From JAWRCU01 sp033542235 (GTDB lineage: Bacteria; Pseudomonadota; Alphaproteobacteria; Rhizobiales; Rhizobiaceae), in assembly GCF_033542235.1 (NCBI RefSeq), contig NZ_JAWRCU010000001.1, forward strand, positions 496,001-560,000: DNA of 64,000 bases. The letters are read 5' to 3'. Below are positions 16,241 to 25,323 of the stretch, one piece after another; within the stretch, counting starts at the first letter, position 1; every line of letters starts with the position of its first letter. The notes under the pieces are model-generated. The model saw nothing but the letters and a program-made list of their open reading frames with translations. It was not told the origin of the DNA and did not search any database. Made by a program: the position numbers and the translations under genes.

Positions 16241-17241
16241 TGGAACCACTCCAGCTTGTTGCGGACACGAAATAGCGCAAGTGAACCGAGGCTCACCGCG
16301 ATCAGCAGCACCACGCCCTGGAACAGCGGCTGCCAGAGCGGGTCGAGGTCGAACACGAAGAGCAGGTCCCCGATCGTGCGGAATGCGAGGGCGCCGAAAA
16401 TCGCTCCGATCGCGCTGCCACGGCCGCCGAATAGCGACACGCCGCCGAGCACGACCGCCGCGATCGAGAAGAGCGTATAGGTATTGCCACTCGCGAGCGC
16501 CGCCTCGCCAGTATAGGTGAAGAAGGTGAGAAACAGCCCGCCGATCGCTGCGAGCAGGCCGGCAAGAGCATAGGCGACGAACTTGCCCCTTCTGATCGGT
16601 AGGCCAGACATATAGGCGGCAACTTCCAGCGAGCCCGACGCATAGGCTGCGCGGCCGGCCATCGAGCGGCTGAACGGCACCCAGATCACCAGGACCACGA
16701 CTGCCAGCGCAATGAGGCTCGACGGCACCACGCCGAACAGTCGGCCGGTCAGGGCATCGGCGAGGTCTTCGTTGACCGAGCCGCCGGGGAATGGCCGTAG
16801 TAGCAGCGCCAGCCCGAAATAGACCGCGCCGGTCGCTATCGTCGCGACGATCGGCTGCAAGCGTCCATAGATGACGATCGCGCCGTTGACCGCACCGCAG
16901 GCGAGGCCCGTCGCCAGCACCGCGAAGACCCCGATCGCGGTTTCCAGAGCACTACCCACCACGAGCCAGGAGGCCAGGCAATTGGTGAGAACGAAGATCA
17001 TGCCGACGGAGAGGTCGATCCCGGCCGTAATCACTACCAGCGTTTGCGCCATGGCGACGAAGGCAAGCAGCACGCCCTTGTTCGCCGCCGTGTTGACGAC
17101 ATTCGCGATCGCGGCCGTCGTGAAGCCCTGGCTTTCGATGGCCGGATGGTTGACGAGATAGATCGCGAACATGATCGCGAAGATGCCGAGCGCGAGCAGT
17201 GTGCCGCGCTGCTCGGCGAGGCCGTAGCGCCATTCTTTCAA
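16237..17241 (-). CDS. Sugar ABC transporter permease (RbsC family), second subunit
   Basis: 334 residues, hydrophobic throughout, with VVITAGIDLSVGMIFVLTN near residue 70 and VVLGGVSLFGGRGSAIGAI near 265, the same permease family as its downstream neighbour. Two different permeases suggest a heterodimeric channel. The gene overlaps the ATPase stop at 17238-17241 by ATGA. Confidence 0.9.
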   Translation of the reverse strand: MKEWRYGLAEQRGTLLALGIFAIMFAIYLVNHPAIESQGFTTAAIANVVNTAANKGVLLAFVAMAQTLVVITAGIDLSVGMIFVLTNCLASWLVVGSALETAIGVFAVLATGLACGAVNGAIVIYGRLQPIVATIATGAVYFGLALLLRPFPGGSVNEDLADALTGRLFGVVPSSLIALAVVVLVIWVPFSRSMAGRAAYASGSLEVAAYMSGLPIRRGKFVAYALAGLLAAIGGLFLTFFTYTGEAALASGNTYTLFSIAAVVLGGVSLFGGRGSAIGAIFGALAFRTIGDLLFVFDLDPLWQPLFQGVVLLIAVSLGSLALFRVRNKLEWFQ

Positions 17242-18839
17242 TTGAGTGCCACCGACTGGATGCCGGCCTCCCCACCCTTGATGTCCAGCGCCGCCGCGAC
17301 CAGCGCCCGCTCGGTGATTTCCGCACCGGTGAGTTCGCGTTTGATCGATCCGTCATAGAGGACGAGCACGCGGTCGCAGCAGCCGATCAGCTCGTCGTAA
17401 TCGGTGGAATAGAAAAGGACTGCCGCGCCCTGGTCCGCCAGCTTTCGCAGAAGTTGATAGAGTTCCTGCTTGGTGCCGACATCGATACCGCGCGTCGGGT
17501 CGTTCAGCAGGATGATACGCGGCGAACGCATCAGCCATTTGGCAATCACGACTTTCTGCTGGTTGCCGCCCGATAGCGCGCCGACCGGGACGTCGAGGCC
17601 CGCCGTCTTGATGGCAAGCAAGCGGATCATCTCGTCGATCCGGGCCTGCTCGGCCGCACGGTCGACGACGCCGCCCCTGGAGATGCGGTCGAGGGCTGCG
17701 AAGGAGAGGTTCTCGCGCACAGACATCGGCAGCATCAGCCCTTCTGTCTTGCGATCCTCGGGAATGAGCGCCATGCCGATACGCTCTTCCTTCGCGGCGG
17801 CGGGGCTTTCGATCGTCTGCGCCTTGCCGTCGACGAGGATGGTGCCTGTCAGGCCGCGCAGCACTCCGAACAAGGCGAGCAGAAGCTCGCGCTGGCCTTG
17901 CCCGTCGAGCCCTCCCAGACCGACCACTTCGCCGGGCCCGACGCAGAGCGATACGTCGCGCAGCCGGTTGGTCCAGCCGAGATTGCGGCACTCGAGCACC
18001 GGCTCGCGGCCCGTCGGCGACATGGCCGGCTTGGGCGGAAAGACGTGGCTGTATTCGCGGCCGATCATCAGCTCGACCACGTCATTGTCCGATTTCGTGC
18101 CCGCCTGGTAGCTCGCGACATTGCGTCCGTTGCGGAAGACAGTGCATTCGTCGGCAAGCTGGGCGATCTCATGCATGCGGTGCGAGATGTAGAGCAGCGC
18201 CATGCCTTCCGAGCGCAATCGCTTCAGGACGGCGAAGATGCGTGCGACGTCGCTCGCGGTCAGCGCCGAGGTCGCCTCGTCGAGGATGAGGATGCGGGGA
18301 TTGCGCGCCAGCGCCTTGGCGATCTCGACCATCTGCCGGCGCGACAGCGGCAGGTCTTTGACCAGCGCGCGCGGGTGGATGTCCTCAGCCCCGGCGCGTG
18401 CCAACGCCTCTTCGGCGATGCGGCGCTGCGCTTTTATGTCGATCATTCCGAACCGCGTCGGCGGATTCGAGATCACGACGTTGTCGGCAACGCTGAGGTC
18501 GGGGACGAGCGACAATTCCTGGAAGATGCAGGCGATCCCGGCGGCATTTGCCGCTGCCGGCGAGGCGAAGGTGACCTCCTGCCCATCGATGGTCATGCGG
18601 CCTTCGTCCGGAGCGACCACGCCAGCCACGACCTTGATGAGGGTCGACTTGCCCGCCCCGTTCTCGCCCAGGATCGCATGGATGCGGCCCCGATGGACCG
18701 TAAGCTCAGCCTTCTCCAAAGCGCGGACGCCGCCATATCGCTTGGAGACGCCCTCCATCCGGAAGAGCGGAACCGAGCCATCCTCCTGTTTCAGGACATT
18801 GCGCACGCCTTCCGCTGCCCTAATATCCATGCGAGCCAT
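17238..18839 (-). CDS. Sugar ABC transporter ATPase, tandem domains (RbsA/MglA type)
   Basis: 533 residues with two ATPase domains. Domain 1 has Walker A ILGENGAGKSTLIKV, a DLPLSRRQMVEIAKAL signature and Walker B ILILDEATSALT. Domain 2 has the usual degenerate P-loop GLGGLDGQGQRELL, an intact signature LSGGNQQKVVIAKWL and Walker B IILLNDPTRGID (Asp-Pro instead of Asp-Glu, common in this family). It powers the CUT2-type importer. Start at 18839 (MARMD) is chosen because more upstream codons are non-conserved; no clear ribosome site. Confidence 0.9.
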   Translation of the reverse strand: MARMDIRAAEGVRNVLKQEDGSVPLFRMEGVSKRYGGVRALEKAELTVHRGRIHAILGENGAGKSTLIKVVAGVVAPDEGRMTIDGQEVTFASPAAANAAGIACIFQELSLVPDLSVADNVVISNPPTRFGMIDIKAQRRIAEEALARAGAEDIHPRALVKDLPLSRRQMVEIAKALARNPRILILDEATSALTASDVARIFAVLKRLRSEGMALLYISHRMHEIAQLADECTVFRNGRNVASYQAGTKSDNDVVELMIGREYSHVFPPKPAMSPTGREPVLECRNLGWTNRLRDVSLCVGPGEVVGLGGLDGQGQRELLLALFGVLRGLTGTILVDGKAQTIESPAAAKEERIGMALIPEDRKTEGLMLPMSVRENLSFAALDRISRGGVVDRAAEQARIDEMIRLLAIKTAGLDVPVGALSGGNQQKVVIAKWLMRSPRIILLNDPTRGIDVGTKQELYQLLRKLADQGAAVLFYSTDYDELIGCCDRVLVLYDGSIKRELTGAEITERALVAAALDIKGGEAGIQSVALN

Positions 18840-18897
18840 CGTGAGTTGGCACGGGCGCTGCGGAAACCCGCAACGCCCTGCGGTCATCACCGAAAGA

Positions 18898-20022
18898 CTA
18901 CTGGTTTTCCTTCGTCTGTCCCATGATTTCCTGCGCGGTAAAATTGATTCCGCAGGTCGGGAACGAATTGCCGACGAAGAAGCTGTCCGATTGGTCGGGG
19001 AAGTAGTCCTGCCCTTGCTTGAAGTTCGGATCCTCCACGATCGCCAGCGGCAGCTTGACGGACTGCGGAACCACTTGCCCTTCAAGCGCGGCTATCGCCG
19101 TCTTGATGGCGACTGCGACCTGCGCAGGACCGGTGCCCGCCGACGAGCACTTCAGGCCATCTGCCGCATGTTTCGCGCAGAACTTGCGGAACCCGTTCTC
19201 TGTCTCGCCGCCGAACGGCACGAAGGGATGCTTCGCGTCGATCATCGCCTGGACGATGCCGGTATCGCCGCCCTGCCCGGTGATGCCGTCGAACGGTCCG
19301 TTCGTGGCAATCGCATCAGCCGTCACCTTCTGAGCTGTCGGATCGTCCCATTTGCCCATGACTTCGGTCACGTTCCATTTCTTGCCGGACGCGGCGAGAG
19401 TCTCCTGGATACCGTTGTGGCGGTCGGTGTCGACCGACGTGCCGGCCACACCGCGCACTTCCAGAATTTTGCCGCCGTTCGGCAGGTGGTTGACCAGCCA
19501 GTTGGCCCACAGCACGCCGAGGCCTTTCTGGTCGACGTCGACATTGATGGCGTCCTGGGTGTCGAGGGTGTTGTCGAACGCGACGAGGACGACGCCGGCT
19601 TCCTTAGCGCGCTTGATGACCGGCGCAAAGGCTGTCGGGTTCTGCGCGTTGACGACGATTGCGTCGAAGCCGGAATCGATGAAGTTGTTGATCGCCGAAA
19701 TCTGCGCCGGCACGTCCTCACCGGTCGAGACCACCTTGAATTCCTTGAGCTTGGCTTTGACGTCAGGCTGTGCCGCATAGGCCTTCGCCGTCTGGATCAT
19801 CTGAATGCGCCAGAGATTGGCGATATAGCCGTTGGCGAGCGCGATACGATAAGGCCCTTCCTTCTTCGGAAACTTGAAGAACTTGGTGTCTGCCGACCAG
19901 GGCTTGAAGCATTCAGGATCGGCCGCCGGCCCCTTGACGATCTCCGGCCCGGCGATTGCCGTGGAGCTCAGCATGACGAAGGCCGTGGCGGCAACGATGC
20001 CGCCAAGCAGTGACTTGATCAT
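18898..20022 (-). CDS. Sugar ABC transporter periplasmic binding protein
   Basis: 374 residues with a signal peptide (cleavage after SSTAIA), then a type-I periplasmic binding fold related to ribose/galactose binders: YRIALANGYIANLWR, INNFIDSGFDAIVVNAQNP, VAFDNTLDTQDAINVDVDQ, and GITGQGGDTGIVQAMID. First gene of the operon; GGGAGGAAACC precedes the ATG. The roughly 195-bp upstream region holds the presumed promoter. The ligand is not readable from sequence; gluconokinase in the operon suggests a sugar acid or a sugar oxidised to one. Confidence 0.9.
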   Translation of the reverse strand: MIKSLLGGIVAATAFVMLSSTAIAGPEIVKGPAADPECFKPWSADTKFFKFPKKEGPYRIALANGYIANLWRIQMIQTAKAYAAQPDVKAKLKEFKVVSTGEDVPAQISAINNFIDSGFDAIVVNAQNPTAFAPVIKRAKEAGVVLVAFDNTLDTQDAINVDVDQKGLGVLWANWLVNHLPNGGKILEVRGVAGTSVDTDRHNGIQETLAASGKKWNVTEVMGKWDDPTAQKVTADAIATNGPFDGITGQGGDTGIVQAMIDAKHPFVPFGGETENGFRKFCAKHAADGLKCSSAGTGPAQVAVAIKTAIAALEGQVVPQSVKLPLAIVEDPNFKQGQDYFPDQSDSFFVGNSFPTCGINFTAQEIMGQTKENQ

Positions 20023-20217
20023 TGGTTTCCTCCCAGTTTGTCATTGCGGATTGACTGCGTTCCCATCCGGAACGAGTACCTCCACTCGTCCCGGCAATCG
20101 GACCGGCATATGCGATGGCCGTCATCGACAGAAACCTCCCTTCCTGCCGGTCGCCCCGCTGACCCACCTTATCACGTACTCATTCTACCAGCTGCCGCTA
20201 CGGAAGTGGTAGTGCCA

Positions 20218-20355
20218 TCAAATCAGTCTCACCGGCGGCACGGGGATCGGTCCCGGCGGTGGGACGGGCTGAGGCATAGGGTCGGGATCGGGCGCCGGTC
20301 CCGGGAACGGCTGAGGAGGCACGGGTATTGGCTTGGGACGACTTGCGGACATCAT
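20218..20355 (-). CDS. Small proline-rich protein (45 aa)
   Basis: Begins MMSASRPKPIPVPPQP and continues as a nearly pure Pro/Asp/Gly/Met low-complexity tail ending PPVRLI. GCAGGAGA stands about 7 bases before the ATG at 20355. No signal peptide and no recognised family. A conserved function is uncertain, but ribosome site and composition favour a real small gene over a shadow frame. Confidence 0.45.
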   Translation of the reverse strand: MMSASRPKPIPVPPQPFPGPAPDPDPMPQPVPPPGPIPVPPVRLI

Positions 20356-20651
20356 CGCACGTCTCCTGCAAGAAATCGGTCCGGCGAGTTTATCCCGCCC
20401 TGTTCCTGTTTCCTCCGCACAATCTATGGCTGCCCAGGCGAATGAAACGGGATAGTCGAACGGGGTTTTCACGCGCTCACTGAGCGTGCTCCCCGGTGCG
20501 TTCAGCAAACGCGCACAAGCGCACGCCGTTCCGTCAGGATGCGAGCGAAATCAAAGGGCCTGCCCGGCGTAAGAGCAGACCGGGAACGCTTTTTCGATTG
20601 GGCGGTTGAATCGGGTAGTCGGTGACGGCCGCCGGCCCAGGAGAATCAAGC

Positions 20652-20963
20652 ATGAAATTCAAGCTGATCGTGCTCGCCGCGTTGTCGCTCGGCCTGGCCG
20701 GAGCCCCCATTGCTTCTGCCCAGAACAACACTCGGACCTCGTCGACCGGCTCCGCAGAAACGGATGCTTCCCACTTCCTGTCCGGACCCGGGACCGAGGA
20801 TTTCTTTACGGACGAGAACAAGCGCACGTTGAAATCGGAGGACGAGGTCAAAAAAACCTATGAGGCGATGAACAAGGACGACCAGGCCAAGCTGAAAGCC
20901 GCCTGCGCGGCCAACCAGGAATCCCGCTTCTCCAATCTCTGCAAGATTGTGAGCGCGATGTAG
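20652..20963 (+). CDS. Small secreted protein, paralogue A
   Basis: 103 residues: signal peptide with cleavage after APIASA, a variable middle, and a C-terminal block EDFFTDENKRTLKSEDEV, then AMNKDDQAKLKAACAAN, ending LCKIVSAM. AGGAGA lies upstream of the ATG. The C-terminal block is repeated in the next gene, so these are tandem duplicates. Two Cys in the conserved block may pair in the periplasm. Function unknown. Confidence 0.78.
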   Translation: MKFKLIVLAALSLGLAGAPIASAQNNTRTSSTGSAETDASHFLSGPGTEDFFTDENKRTLKSEDEVKKTYEAMNKDDQAKLKAACAANQESRFSNLCKIVSAM

Positions 20964-21116
20964 CTTCCGCGGCGAGCTGCCGCCCATTGCGCCGATCCAG
21001 GCCAATCGTGGGAGAAGTCGAGGCCAAAACGCTCTGGAAAGAACCCTCGGCGGAACGGTTCCGGCTGGCAGAGGTTTGAGCCGCGGCAGAAATTGCAGTT
21101 CAGGAGGAAAGCCGCC

Positions 21117-21482
21117 ATGAAATCGAAACTGCTTGCTCTCACTGCCTTCTCGCTCACTCTCCTCGGAGCCGCCCCGCTTGCTTTCGCACAGACGAACAAT
21201 GGCGGCCGGCTCACCCCCAGGAGCACCGGGCCCAGAACCGCCGAGCCCGGCAACACTTCTTCGATATCTCGCGAGGACGCCAACCCCTCGTCCTACCTCA
21301 CCGATCGGAACGTCCGCCCCTTCTTCACCGACGGGAGCATGAGAACATTGCGCCCGGAAGGCGAGCTCAGGCAGACCTTCGATGCGATGAGCCTGGACGA
21401 TCGCACCCGCTTGAGAGCGGCCTGCATTGCAAACCAGAACCCAAGATACAACCATCTCTGCACTACGGTGAGCGCGATGTAG
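21117..21482 (+). CDS. Small secreted protein, paralogue B
   Basis: 121 residues: signal peptide ending PLAFA, then a Ser/Thr/Pro-rich linker and the block RPFFTDGSMRTLRPEGEL, AMSLDDRTRLRAACIANQ, ending LCTTVSAM, clearly homologous to the preceding protein. Strong AGGAGGAAA before the ATG. It starts about 150 bp after its paralogue. Both presumably act in the periplasm or outside; no enzyme motif. Confidence 0.8.
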   Translation: MKSKLLALTAFSLTLLGAAPLAFAQTNNGGRLTPRSTGPRTAEPGNTSSISREDANPSSYLTDRNVRPFFTDGSMRTLRPEGELRQTFDAMSLDDRTRLRAACIANQNPRYNHLCTTVSAM

Positions 21483-21552
21483 GCTTCCAACCGTTGGAAC
21501 GCCGCCACATCGCCTGCGTTATCCTCGGCACTCACCCTAACGGAGGATACGG

Positions 21553-21789
21553 ATGGTCACGTTCAAAGAGATGAAGGTGCAGGAAATCATGCAGGACACC
21601 TCCCTCAGCCGAGACGATAAGATCTCCCGGTTGCGGGAGATCGAAGACGAAGCTCGGGCCCTGCAGCGCACTGCGTCGGAAAGCCCGATGAACGCTGACG
21701 ACGGCTGGGAAGCCGATCTGCGCGAGGTACGGCTTGCGCTTGCCGAGCTCGGTGCCGAAACACCGCGGAAGGGGGCGGCCTCGCTCTGA
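21553..21789 (+). CDS. Small acidic helical protein, unknown
   Basis: 78 residues, mostly helical and charged (VQEIMQDTSLSRDDKISRLR), no signal peptide or membrane segment. GGAGGATACGG precedes the ATG at 21553. I do not recognise the family. Position right after two secreted-protein genes suggests possible co-transcription only. Confidence 0.6.
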   Translation: MVTFKEMKVQEIMQDTSLSRDDKISRLREIEDEARALQRTASESPMNADDGWEADLREVRLALAELGAETPRKGAASL

Positions 21790-21805
21790 TCAGGGGAAGG
21801 TTTGG

Positions 21806-22660
21806 CTAGCCCAGGCTGATACCGGCCTTCTTCGCCTCCTCCTTCAGGAAAGGCAGCCCGATCTCGATGACATCGTCCGGCCGCTCGGCGACCGGCCGCC
21901 AGACGGCGAGCCCGGCGGCAATGTCGATATCGACATGGTTCATGCTCTCGAGCGTGACCGCTCCCTTGTATCCGATATCGGCCATCGCCTTCATCATTGC
22001 CGGCCAGTTGAGCATTCCCCTGCCCGGCACGCCGCGGTTCGCCTCCGAGAGATGCACATAGCCGAGATAGGGTTCGGCCGCCTTGAAGCCGGCCTCGAAG
22101 CTCTCTTCCTCGATATGCATGTGATAGGTATTGAGATGGATGAAGAGGTTTTCTGCGCCGATCCGTTCGATGATGCGCGCCGCATCCATGCCGCGGTTGA
22201 CGAGATGCGTCTCGTAGCGGTTGCACGGCTCGATCCCGACCCTGAGACCGAAGCCGCGGGCGAGCCGGGCAGCACGTTCGAGAAAGCGGCAGACGCCATC
22301 GATCTCCTTCTTTGTCGCTGCCCTGCCCGTCGTTTTGCCGATCGAACCGTAAGTGACGCCGCCCAGCATGGAGCTGCCGACCTCGGCGCAGACCTTGAAA
22401 GCCGGCGCCAGGAAATCCAGCCCCTCGTCCGGCTGCTCCACCACGTCGAGCACGCGCGGCAGTGCGAGGGAGCAGACGAGTTCCACGCCCCAGCGGTTGC
22501 CAAAGGCGCGGCTGCGCTTCGCATCGATCTCATCCGGCCTCAGGAGTGGAATCTCCAGAAGGCCGATTCCGTATTCCCTGAGTTGCTCGATCCGGGGCTC
22601 GATGCGGTCGAGATCCCAGACCGGGGCAATGGCAAAGGTGTGGAGTCCAAAAACGTTCAT
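21806..22660 (-). CDS. Sugar epimerase/isomerase, D-tagatose-3-epimerase-like
   Basis: 284-residue TIM barrel of the xylose-isomerase-like superfamily. Metal and catalytic motifs match ketose 3-epimerases: GIEPCNRYETHLVN (catalytic Glu) near residue 142, HLNTYHMHIEEES near 175, YVHLSEANRGVPGRG near 200 and VTLESM (second Glu) near 237. It interconverts ketoses or related polyols in the cytoplasm. It reads against the small genes to its left and may work with the hydroxyacid dehydrogenase beyond the divergent gap. Confidence 0.85.
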   Translation of the reverse strand: MNVFGLHTFAIAPVWDLDRIEPRIEQLREYGIGLLEIPLLRPDEIDAKRSRAFGNRWGVELVCSLALPRVLDVVEQPDEGLDFLAPAFKVCAEVGSSMLGGVTYGSIGKTTGRAATKKEIDGVCRFLERAARLARGFGLRVGIEPCNRYETHLVNRGMDAARIIERIGAENLFIHLNTYHMHIEEESFEAGFKAAEPYLGYVHLSEANRGVPGRGMLNWPAMMKAMADIGYKGAVTLESMNHVDIDIAAGLAVWRPVAERPDDVIEIGLPFLKEEAKKAGISLG

Positions 22661-22702
22661 CGGCTGGTCTTTCAGTTCGGTGGCGCTCGGGCACGGGGGG
22701 CT

Positions 22703-22779
22703 GGGGACCGTTTACTTTTTGCCGCTCGCGTGAGTTTTCCAGCGCAGTACCTTTCTGCGGCAAAAAGTAAACTGTCCCC
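22703..22779. repeat. REP-like palindrome, copy 2 of 3
   Basis: 77 bp with arms GGGGACCGTTTACTTTTTG and CAAAAAGTAAACTGTCCCC, matching the copies at 11116-11193 and 24054-24131. It lies in the divergent gap between the epimerase and dehydrogenase genes. Confidence 0.88.
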
Positions 22780-22997
22780 GGAGCCTTGCTGGACGCGAGC
22801 ATGGTCAAGTCCGGCCCCTTTTCGCGCCTGAATTCGGAAAGCGCCACAACGGTTCCCTCGATGAACCAAGAACACTCGCTCTCGAACTCGGGCAGTTTTC
22901 GGTTAAGATCGTGCTGGAAGAGCAAGAAGCAGGATGAAGTATTCCGCTCTCATTCATCCTGTCGGAGAGACGCGTTCCGCGCGCAGGGAGGAATTCG

Positions 22998-24029
22998 ATG
23001 CCCGAAAGCAATAAGCCGCTGGTGGTGAGCACGCCCGATCCGCGTACGCTCGACCTGATCTTCACACCTGAAGCCCTGCAGCATCTCCGCGAGCGCTACG
23101 AAATCGTCGAGACGGAGCCCGACAGCATCGCCGCCTTGCCCGAAGATCAGCTCGAGGCTGCACGCTACATTGTCGGCCAGCCGCCGCTGTCCAAGGAGAC
23201 TCTTGACCGGATGAAGTCGCTGCGCTGCATCTTCAACGTCGAGACCAATCTCCTCAACAACATGCCCTATGAGGTGCTGTTCGAGCGCGGCATTCATGTG
23301 GTGACGACAGGTGCGGTCTTCGCCGAGCCTGTCGCGGAGCTCGGGCTCGCTCTGGCGCTCGCCCTCGCGCGCGGCATCATCGATGCCGACCTCGACTTCC
23401 GCCACGGCATGGAGCAGTGGGGCGGCGAAGGCAACAAGAACGCCCGGCTGATCTCCGGCTCCGAAATCGGCATCATCGGCTTCGGCGATCTCGGCAAGGC
23501 GCTGAACCGGCTGCTGAGCGGCTTCCGCGCAAAGGTGCGGGTCTACGACCCGTGGCTGCCGCCATCGGTGCTCCTCGAACACGGCGTCGAGCCGGTAGAC
23601 CTCCACACGGTGCTCTCCAACAGCGACTTCGTATTTGTGGTTGCTTCGGTGACCAGCGAGAACCAGGGCTTCCTCGATGCCGAAGCGTTCGCGAAGATGC
23701 GCAAAGGGGCTGCCTTCATCCTCTTGAGCCGTGCCGGTGTTGTCGATTTCGAAGCGCTGATGAAGGCCGTCCATGACGGCCATATCCGCGCCGCCACTGA
23801 CGTCTATCCGGAAGAGCCGCTCCCGCGAGACCATCCGGTTCGCAAGCTCCACGGCTTTCTGCATTCGGCGCATCGAGCCGGCGCGCTCGACCTCGCCTTC
23901 AAGAAGATGGGCGACATGGTGCTGGAGGACATGGACCTGATCGACCGAGGCCTGCCGCCGATGCGCGGCAAGCGAGCCGAGCGGGAGACGGTATCGCGAA
24001 TGAGGTCGAAGCCGGTGGACAGAAATTAG
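22998..24029 (+). CDS. D-2-hydroxyacid dehydrogenase family protein
   Basis: 343 residues. NAD(P)-binding Rossmann motif EIGIIGFGDLGKALNRL near residue 155, catalytic Arg in LLSRAGVVDFEAL, Glu in DVYPEEPLPRDH and the catalytic His in LHSAHRAGALD. It reduces or oxidises a 2-keto/2-hydroxy acid or a related sugar acid. GGGAGGAATTCG precedes the ATG. The gene is flanked on both sides by copies of the same 77-bp repeat, raising the possibility that this segment moved as a unit. Confidence 0.88.
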   Translation: MPESNKPLVVSTPDPRTLDLIFTPEALQHLRERYEIVETEPDSIAALPEDQLEAARYIVGQPPLSKETLDRMKSLRCIFNVETNLLNNMPYEVLFERGIHVVTTGAVFAEPVAELGLALALALARGIIDADLDFRHGMEQWGGEGNKNARLISGSEIGIIGFGDLGKALNRLLSGFRAKVRVYDPWLPPSVLLEHGVEPVDLHTVLSNSDFVFVVASVTSENQGFLDAEAFAKMRKGAAFILLSRAGVVDFEALMKAVHDGHIRAATDVYPEEPLPRDHPVRKLHGFLHSAHRAGALDLAFKKMGDMVLEDMDLIDRGLPPMRGKRAERETVSRMRSKPVDRN

Positions 24030-24053
24030 GTAAGCGCCGAAGGATAAGTGCCC

Positions 24054-24131
24054 GGGGACAGTTTACTTTTTTCCGCTTGCGCCAGCCTTGGTGCGCCTCT
24101 GCCTATGTGCGGAAAAAAGTAAACTGTCCCC
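24054..24131. repeat. REP-like palindrome, copy 3 of 3
   Basis: 78 bp with arms GGGGACAGTTTACTTTTTT and AAAAAAGTAAACTGTCCCC, the most regular of the three copies in the window. It lies between the dehydrogenase gene and the convergent hydrolase gene. Confidence 0.9.
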
Positions 24132-24208
24132 TGCGCCTTCGCAGCTAAGATAGCTGCGCGGAAAGCAGGCGGCGCGGCTTCTGCCGCCCCGCCTGCAAGC
24201 GTGGATTT

Positions 24209-25030
24209 TCAGGCCTTGCAGAACGCCAGCAGGTCTGCGTTCACCTTGTCCTTCTCGGTCGTGCACATACCGTGCGCGCCGCCCGGATAGACCTTTAGCG
24301 TCGCATCCCTGACGATCTTGGACGAGAGCTCAGCGGAGGCGGCGATCGGCACGATCTGGTCGTCGTCGCCATGAAGGATCAGCGTCGGCACGTCGAACGC
24401 CTTCAAGTCCTCGGTGAGATCGGTCTCGGAGAAGGCCTTGATGCAGAAATAGGACGCCGGCAGGCCCGCCATCATACCCTGCAGCCAGAAGCTCTCGCGC
24501 ACGCCTTCCGAGATTTTTGCGCCCGGCCGGTTGTAGCCGTAGAACGCCATCGAGAGATCCTTCCAGAACGCCGACCGGTCGGCGAGCACACTGGCGCGCA
24601 GCTGGTCGAACGCCTCGATCGGCGTGCCGTTGGGGTTGGTCTCGCTCTTCAGCATGACTGGCGGGATCGCACCGATGAGCGCCGCCTTGGCGACGCGGTC
24701 GGTGCCATGACGGCCGATATAGCGGGCAACCTCGCCGCCACCGGTCGAATGACCGACATGGATCACGTCTTCCAGATCGAGCTCATCGATGAGCTCGGCG
24801 AGGTCGTCGGCATAGGTGTCGAGGTCGTTGCCTTGCCAGGGCTGGCTGGATCGGCCATGGCCGCGGCGGTCATGAGCGATGCAGCGATAGCCATGCGAGG
24901 AGAGGAAGAACATCTGGTCCTCGAAAGCATCCGCCGAAAGCGGCCAGCCATGGCTGAAAACGACCGGCTGTCCCTCTCCCCAGTCCTTGAAATAGATCTC
25001 GGTTCCGTCTTCGGTTTCGATATATGGCAT
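24209..25030 (-). CDS. Alpha/beta hydrolase, cofactor-free haloperoxidase type
   Basis: 273 residues. Oxyanion-hole HGWPLSADAFEDQM, nucleophile elbow VGHSTGGGEVARY with Ser95, acid in LHGDDDQIVPI and His in PGGAHGMCTTEKD complete the triad. Sequence style is that of non-heme chloroperoxidase/perhydrolase or arylesterase enzymes; the natural role is usually ester hydrolysis. No partner genes adjacent. The about 290-bp region upstream (25031-25323) shows no gene. Confidence 0.9.
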   Translation of the reverse strand: MPYIETEDGTEIYFKDWGEGQPVVFSHGWPLSADAFEDQMFFLSSHGYRCIAHDRRGHGRSSQPWQGNDLDTYADDLAELIDELDLEDVIHVGHSTGGGEVARYIGRHGTDRVAKAALIGAIPPVMLKSETNPNGTPIEAFDQLRASVLADRSAFWKDLSMAFYGYNRPGAKISEGVRESFWLQGMMAGLPASYFCIKAFSETDLTEDLKAFDVPTLILHGDDDQIVPIAASAELSSKIVRDATLKVYPGGAHGMCTTEKDKVNADLLAFCKA

Positions 25031-25323
25031 GGCTGACTTCCTTCTCGTGACTGAGGGTGGGGCGACAATCAGTCCGTCGCGCCGAGCCGGTGCATACGGC
25101 GACCGTCAGGGCGGTCGGGATCGGATCGGCATGCTGAGCCTAATCCGCGAACGATGACATGTCTTGTACGGAGAGATGGCGCGGGCATGGCAGCCACACG
25201 CTATGCACTGAATTGCTTCGCGGAGACTTAGCGGCCGAGCACCGGCGAGGGCTCGGTGTTTCGGCAATCCGGTGCGGAGAGGGAATTGGCCACCATCTCC
25301 CTCTCGCCCCGGGGCGCGCGGTA

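Noticed and set aside
18202..20013. Long plus-strand open frame over the sugar transporter ATPase and binding-protein genes
   Set aside because: Spans the antisense of two genes and the gap between them with no ribosome site or known motif.
11116..24131. CRISPR array from the recurring repeats
   Set aside because: Only three copies several kilobases apart, each a palindrome with genes between them; no regular spacers or cas genes.
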